Below are positions 57,912 through 64,000 of a stretch of DNA of 64,000 nucleotides, one piece after another. The stretch is taken from the NCBI GenBank assembly GCA_948146395.1, contig OX411547.1, forward strand, positions 35,339,923 to 35,403,922, given 5' to 3'. Made by a program: the position numbers and the translations under genes. The notes under the pieces are model-generated. The model saw only the letters and a list, made by a program, of their open reading frames with translations. It was not told where the DNA came from and did not search any database. The first letter of the stretch is position 1. Each line of letters opens with the position of its first letter. The DNA comes from Fragum whitleyi (taxonomy: Eukaryota; Mollusca; Bivalvia; Cardiida; Cardiidae).

Positions 57912-58235
57912 AGATATATATATAGTACATACTTATTGATTTGTATGAGATAAAATATCTAACGAGGTTGGGAGAATTGATCATTGTCGAGGCTCTGCCG
58001 AGACAATTTTCAATTCTCACAACCGAGTTAGATATTTTTTCATACAATACACTAAGTACGTATTATATTTATCTTATAACCTCTATTTGCCTTGTTTTCG
58101 TAGATGTTTGTAACAGATATGCAAGTTTCTAAAAATAACCGCATTATATGATTGTTCTAGAAATAACTATGTGATATCATAAAAAAATATCATACAGGAT
58201 GTTATCACACGGATATTTGTATAGTAATTAGATAA
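57912..58235 (+). repeat. Interspersed repeat, family G, copy 2
   Basis: Parallel to 15700-16045: ATATCTAACGAGGTTGGGAG, tip AGGCTCTGCCGAG, CACTAAGTACGTATTATATT, TGCAAGTTTCTAAAAATAAC, ATGTTATCACAC. Confidence 0.82.
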
Positions 58236-59549
58236 ATTGCGATTGATCACTGTCCCTCCTCAGCCTGTCTGTTCGTCAATTATTAGTGCATAGCTCTTTT
58301 CAAATATCAACCAAGTTGAAACCTAGCAGGAATCTGCTTACCGCTCAAGAAGTAAACTACAAATGTATTTGTTTCGAGGGGTTGGCGCAATACTATTGAA
58401 AGTGCTCTCGGTATAGTCATATTGATGATGATGATGTTCCTATCACCGAATAACATGGAAAATTGGCCTTAGTTACACTTTTTACTAACTCTTACCCAAG
58501 TGGTCAAAACTTTTGCCAGGTCATCGTCAATTTATCAGAATTTTATTTATCTCGATTGTTAGATCTAAAAGAGTCCAATGTCAAAAAGAAGGTTTCTTTA
58601 GGGAATCTCTAAATTTCTCTCTTGACAACATTTACCAGGACGTGTACCTGGGTGATATCTACTAGACCATGTAAATAATGAGTTACGCATGGTAAAAAAA
58701 AAACCATGGTCAATGATCGAAAGCTTATGAAACCTTAGTATTTGCGCTATTTATGTTCTTCATGCCTGGTTGGTTTTTAAGATCCTAAAATTGAGCCAAC
58801 TAGCCGAGTAAGGATCACCATGGTCCCCTTGTTGATTGTACCAGTCAATCAATATCTTTAAATGTCGTACATCTTTTGAATATGTTAAAGGAGAAGAACA
58901 ATATAAGCTCTGCTTGCGTTCTCATCCTTTTTGCATAGAATTAATTAGTAATTGTAAACTGTATTGAAAATGTATTAATTTGTGCAAATAAAATATGTTT
59001 AAACCAATCAATATCCCGGACTACGTCCATAGAGGAACCGAAAGTATGTTGAAGTGGTGAGTGTTCAATATTTTATGTGAAGGCTAGCTTATGTGCCAGT
59101 CCCTTTAGAAATAGTTATCCGTCTAGGATTTTATGGGCTATCGAAACTTTCTACTGTGACGAAAATACGTCACGATTTAAGTGTCTCGAAATGAGGGTAA
59201 TTTTACCACCAATTGTCACCATCGATCTCGATTCTTTTTCATCAATGAGAATCTCTAGTTAGAACGATCAGATATACGGTCAGGCATGCAATTCAGTTGA
59301 GAAGCTTTGCACTGTGTTTCCTACCTGACAAATCTTTGGTGGAACGCCCTCAACACCCTCCATCCCTACCCAATGGTCGTACAGAAATATGGAGTTTAAT
59401 TAATCCACAGTTTGTAGTTTGTAGATTTAAATTACATAAATAGTTTAAACTTTGCATGGCATTTCCATCAACCTCGTGTTTGCGTGGTGTTCGGATACCT
59501 TCACAGTATATTAGAATATTATCATACTTGTAATCTGCGACATTCGATT
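58236..59549. other. No gene seen
   Basis: No protein-like frame or recognised repeat. Confidence 0.4.
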
Positions 59550-59682
59550 CGTTTGTTTGTTTGTTTGAATAGGGTTTTATCCCGCTTTCAACAATATTTC
59601 AATTATATCTCGGCGGCTGGAGCACCTTATAATGGAATCCTGGTACCAGTACTACCATTACATCGACAATTGGTTCATAGAT
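59550..59682 (-). repeat. SINE-1 copy, truncated
   Basis: Tail GTTTGTTTGTTTGTTTGAAT, 3' block CCGCTTTCAACAATATTTCA, body CGGCGGCTGGAGCACC; shortened after CCTGGTACCAGTACTACC. Confidence 0.8.
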
Positions 59683-59691
59683 ATTTAGCTA

Positions 59692-59792
59692 ATAGTGAAG
59701 ACTCTGATCAGACTGTGCAGCTGCACAGGCTGACCCGAGTCTTCAAGTTGCTTACGCGTGAAATTGTTGAAAATTTCAAGTACATACTCATT
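59692..59792. repeat. Family B MITE, right half
   Basis: Inner hairpin AAGACTCTGATCAGACTGTG with its inverse, then AATTGTTGAAAATTTCAAGT; left arm lost. Confidence 0.65.
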
Positions 59793-61150
<1,358 letters not shown>

Positions 61151-61204
61151 ATAAAAAGTTAGACTTCACTTGCCTATAATGATGATATTTAATTTAATTT
61201 TCAG

Positions 61205-61240
61205 CTATACAAACATGTTTCGGCTATCGCCTCATCAGTG
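61205..61240 (-). ncRNA. Hammerhead ribozyme core of a Penelope-like element
   Basis: On the minus strand CTGATGA (61232-61238), stem-loop GGC-GATA-GCC (61222-61231) and GAAA (61218-61221) follow in order, the invariant hammerhead core with a 3-bp stem II. Next, ACA..TGT can form a short stem III closed by TGTT, ending in a GTA cleavage triplet. Penelope-like elements are known to carry such ribozymes in their terminal repeats. The stem I partner strand upstream is not evident, so the copy may be inactive or truncated. Confidence 0.7.
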
Positions 61241-61334
61241 TTAACGTCGTATAACGTCGTTGTTAATGGATAACGTCATTTTGACGTCATTTCCTTCGTA
61301 ACGTCAATGAAGAGCTGAGTAATTAATATGGTCT

Positions 61335-61940
61335 TTAATTTATGCGCCATGCGTTCAATTTAGGCTTAAAACAGTTGATAAAATATTTTTCCTTTGCTAA
61401 CCTGACTGAAAGTTTGTCTGAAAATATTTTAAAGAAAGGAAATATTTTAAATTTTATTGTTTCTTTAGAGCAAATGTCAATATGGGTGCTTAATGGTAAT
61501 TGTCGGACAGATGGGTCTCTAATTTGTTGGGCATGTATCGTTCTGCGGGTTCTCAATTTATCTCCCGTTTGACCGATATAGTATTCTCCACATCCACAAC
61601 ATGTTAAAACATAAATTACATTTTTTACATCACAGTTCATGTTCGCATTCACTTTGAAGATTTTTCCACTGAAATTGAAAGTTGATGATTCGGTCATGTA
61701 TAGACAAAGGCTGCAATTAGTTCGCCCACAAGTTTTTACGGAAAAGCCTTCGTTATTATCTCTGAAGCGAGCTTTAGTTAAAAGTTTTTTTCAGGTTCGG
61801 TAGCTGTCTTTTACTTTTTATTATGTTTGTGTCCTTTAGAATTAATTTCATTTTTTCATCAGAATTCAAAATATACATGTTATTCTTTAGAAGACCATAT
61901 AGAATAATATGTTCGTGTCTTAAAATATCAATGTTATCTG
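61335..61940 (-). pseudogene. Penelope-like retroelement, C-terminal GIY-YIG endonuclease (fragment)
   Basis: The frame 61335-61697, open upstream to about 61785, reads CGRTNCSLC (a CxxxxCxxC linker motif), then NVIYVLTCCGCGEYYIGQTG (the GIY-YIG core with an R and H downstream: RTRRTIHAQQ) and KEKYFINCFKPKLN at the end. After a one-base frame change near 61785 it continues upstream as ILNSDEKMKLIL and RQLPNLKKT, the thumb-to-linker region of Penelope reverse transcriptases. The rest of the reverse transcriptase is missing: the sequence is cut at about 61.93 kb by a palindromic repeat. The endonuclease in these elements nicks target DNA for reverse transcription. This copy is dead by truncation and frameshift. 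Confidence 0.82.
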
Positions 61941-62045
61941 GTCGAGGTTGGGAGAATTTATCATGACAAGGCTTCGCCGAGTCCTGATAATTTCTCGCAG
62001 CCTAGACCACGGATAACATTGATCTTTTTAGACACCTACATGTTA
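61912..62045. repeat. Palindromic repeat related to family G
   Basis: ATATCAATGTTATCTGGTCG and its inverse about 60 bp on; tip AAGGCTTCGCCGAGTCC. It forms the breakpoint of the Penelope-like fragment. Confidence 0.75.
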
Positions 62046-62212
62046 TTCTATTTATCATACAATCATTTTTAGCGCTTAATTATAGTAAACCCTTAAAAAT
62101 CAAGGAAATTCGGGTGCAAGTGAAAGCAAATTGTTTCTTAAGATAGACTGCGTGATATCATGTTATGTTATCAGACAGGTTATATCGGGTCACTACAGAC
62201 TTCATTGCATGA

Positions 62213-62620
62213 TACATTTGTGACTCGTCACGATAGCAAAGGCCGTCCAAGCACTTTCCTGAATCCGTTGAAATGCTTGGGAAAAAAGTGAAAGGTCCAT
62301 CAGAAAAGCCGATGGTTACATATCTTTATGACTCGTTACACGCTAACAAAGGCCGTCAAGCATTTCCGTGAATTCGTTAGAATGATTGGAAAAAGCAAAC
62401 GGTCCATCAGTTAACCAAATCGTAACATATATTTTGCGACTGGTCACGCTAGCAAAGGCTGTCAAGCATTTCCGTGAATTCGTTGAATTGTTAGAAAAAG
62501 GGGGAAAGGTCCAACAGAAAACTCAGTTGTTACATATATTTGCCACTCGTTACGCTAGCAAAGGCCGTCAAGCATTTCCGAGAATTCGTTGAAATGTGCA
62601 AAAAAGGAATAGGTCCATCA
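62213..62620 (+). repeat. Minisatellite, unit about 107 bp, nearly four copies
   Basis: Units carry ACTCGTTACGCTAGCAAAGG, CGTCAAGCATTTCC and GGTCCATCAG. The 164-codon minus frame 62530-63024 runs partly into it. Confidence 0.88.
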
Positions 62621-63054
62621 GAGGTCATAATACATGTAGTTTGAAAATAAGCACGTGACTCTTCAGGCCAAAAATATTCGAGTTTGACATCGATTATAGA
62701 CAATTGTTTCGCTCTTTTCCTCAGGTCACATTTTGAACAAAAGACACGATTCAATGCCTTGAAGTCCGCCTTGTTTTGTAATAAACAATATCGTCTTTTT
62801 TTAGTCCTACTACCGACATTGAAATTAATCCAATTTTCGACACCGTTATTCGATTTACATACAAGGCGATGACAGCTGAATGTTACAACGCGTAAACAAC
62901 GTTTTATAAGGTCTATTGTACCTTTAGGGAAATCGGGGTTTTGTCCTCTTTTTGTCACCTGACCAAAACAATATAGTTGTAAGCTGACAATCAGTACTTT
63001 GTTCTGATGACCCAAAACGTACATAATTAAACAGTATCATTTTTTATAACGAAT
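62621..63054. other. No recognised gene; 164-codon minus-strand frame
   Basis: The frame 62530-63024 has several cysteines (CSKCDLRKR) but starts in single-copy DNA and ends in minisatellite. No known domain; probably chance. Confidence 0.35.
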
Positions 63055-63205
63055 TTCCCTGAACTCTTAAATGAAGAAAAAAGGAAATAAATTTAAAAAA
63101 TGTTAGTTTAGACTCTTGTTACCTCGGCTGTTTCGGCGGTAACCAGACGTATTCCATCACCTTCTCTTTGTTCGCGCTGGCGTTTGTGAATTTTTTTTTT
63201 TTTTT

Positions 63206-63236
<31 letters not shown>

Positions 63237-63600
63237 GGTGTAGACGCTGACGTTGACGTGACAAATTTAAACATTGCCCCTATCTTTTTTTTTTTTTTTT
63301 TTTTTAAGATATCATCATAAAAATTTGTTCACCGTCACGAAAGCAAAACGAATGCTATTGATCTGTTAAGTGGAGAGAAAAGGAAATAAAAATTAAAAAT
63401 CCTCCTAAAGTTAAAAGATTAGACCCTTCTTATCTCGGCTGATTCGGTGGAATTCCGAGGTATTGTCATCACCTTCTCTTTGGCGCGTTGGCAGTGTTGT
63501 TGGTGTAGGCGTTGTCGTTGACGTGACAGGTATTTAAACATTTTTTCCTTTCTTTGTGGTTTTTTAAGATATCTTTATGAAAATTAGCATATGTGTTCAC
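63055..63600 (+). repeat. Diverged tandem duplication, unit about 290 bp
   Basis: 63070-63345 and 63370-63600 share GAAAAAAGGAAATAAA, CTCGGCTG.TTCGG, CACCTTCTCTTTG and TTTAAGATATC. The first unit is expanded by poly(T) and (GTTTT)n at 63187-63236 and 63283-63305. Confidence 0.8.
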
Positions 63601-63700
63601 CATCAAAAGAGCTATCAAGACTACCAAGGAGAGATAACTCATAATCCAGCACGAGGGGCCCGTTTTGCTGAACTTCCAATAAAGAATCCAATAAAGAATT

Positions 63701-63980
63701 TGTAGCCGCCTTCAAAGCGCAATTGGTAGCGCGTCGGACTGTCAATCTAGATGTCCCAGGTTCGATCCCCGACGGCGGCACTCATTTTTTCCAACTATTT
63801 GTCTCTCACCAATGGGTTGGTATTCGTAGAACTATGTGAGATTGCAGCTGGAGGCTAGGAAAGGGTGTGATGATTGTACTGGTGAGAGAAATACCAGGAA
63901 TCCATTGTTAGGTGCTCCAGCCGCAGCGATATATATGAAAAAAATGTTGAAAGCGGCAAAAACTCCATTCAATCAATCAA
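63701..63980 (+). repeat. SINE-1, full length, with 14-bp target duplication
   Basis: Flanked by TCCAATAAAGAATT at 63687-63700 and 63981-63994. Head from GCCGCCTTCAAAGCGCAATT to GACGGCGGCA keeps most of the acceptor pairing; A box AGCGCAATTGGTAGCGC, B box GGTTCGATCCCC, anticodon-loop-like CTGTCAA. Body CTGGAGGCTAGGAAAGGGTG and tail (AATC)n. It is the youngest-looking copy and a good reference for the family. Confidence 0.93.
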
Positions 63981-64000
63981 TCCAATAAAGAATTAATCGT

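Noticed and set aside
62530..63024. 164-codon frame as a host exon
   Set aside because: Ends inside a minisatellite, no recognised domain; a frame of this length is not unlikely by chance in 64 kb.

Overview
The window looks like nuclear DNA from a marine invertebrate, most likely a bivalve mollusc. It is AT-rich, has no operons or dense coding, and carries one long transposon gene, a penelope-like retroelement remnant, many tRNA-derived SINE copies sharing one body, many palindromic MITE families and long microsatellites. The assignment rests on the overall repeat style. No host gene could be recognised, so the species is not known.

Region by region. Positions 1-9.5 kb hold the coding body of an autonomous Helentron (Helitron2-like rolling-circle transposon) on the minus strand. 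It has a short first frame (7581-8351) and a 2281-residue frame (727-7572) with half of a cysteine protease, eight 38-residue basic repeats, a cysteine motif, an HUH Rep nuclease, a Pif1-type helicase and an APE-type endonuclease. The protease is split over the two frames by a one-base frame change. From 10.5 to 12.7 kb lies a non-autonomous Helitron-like element built from about 13 copies of a 145-bp unit and ending in an ACG-rich tract and a terminal hairpin. A shorter relative sits at 29.4-29.9 kb. From 13 to 24 kb there are SINEs, MITEs, hairpins and microsatellites.

At 24.757-27.553 kb is a DNA transposon with 52-bp, almost perfect terminal inverted repeats and a 3-bp target duplication. 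From 28 to 54 kb is a mosaic of SINEs and foldback MITEs. Two copies of a 1.3-kb unit (38.5-39.9 kb plus, 53.5-54.7 kb minus) face each other and carry a decayed endonuclease fragment. At 55.3-57.6 kb another inverted-repeat element, with a second inverted-repeat pair nested in it, sits beside SINE sequence. At 61.2-61.9 kb is the 3' end of a Penelope-like element: a GIY-YIG endonuclease and, downstream, a hammerhead ribozyme core. The right edge ends with a young full-length SINE with a 14-bp target duplication.

How the parts work together: the Helentron and Penelope proteins are trans-acting machinery, while SINEs, MITEs and Helitron-like tandem elements depend on such machinery. No pairing between a given helper and a given passenger is proven here. 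Repeat family names A-I are local labels.
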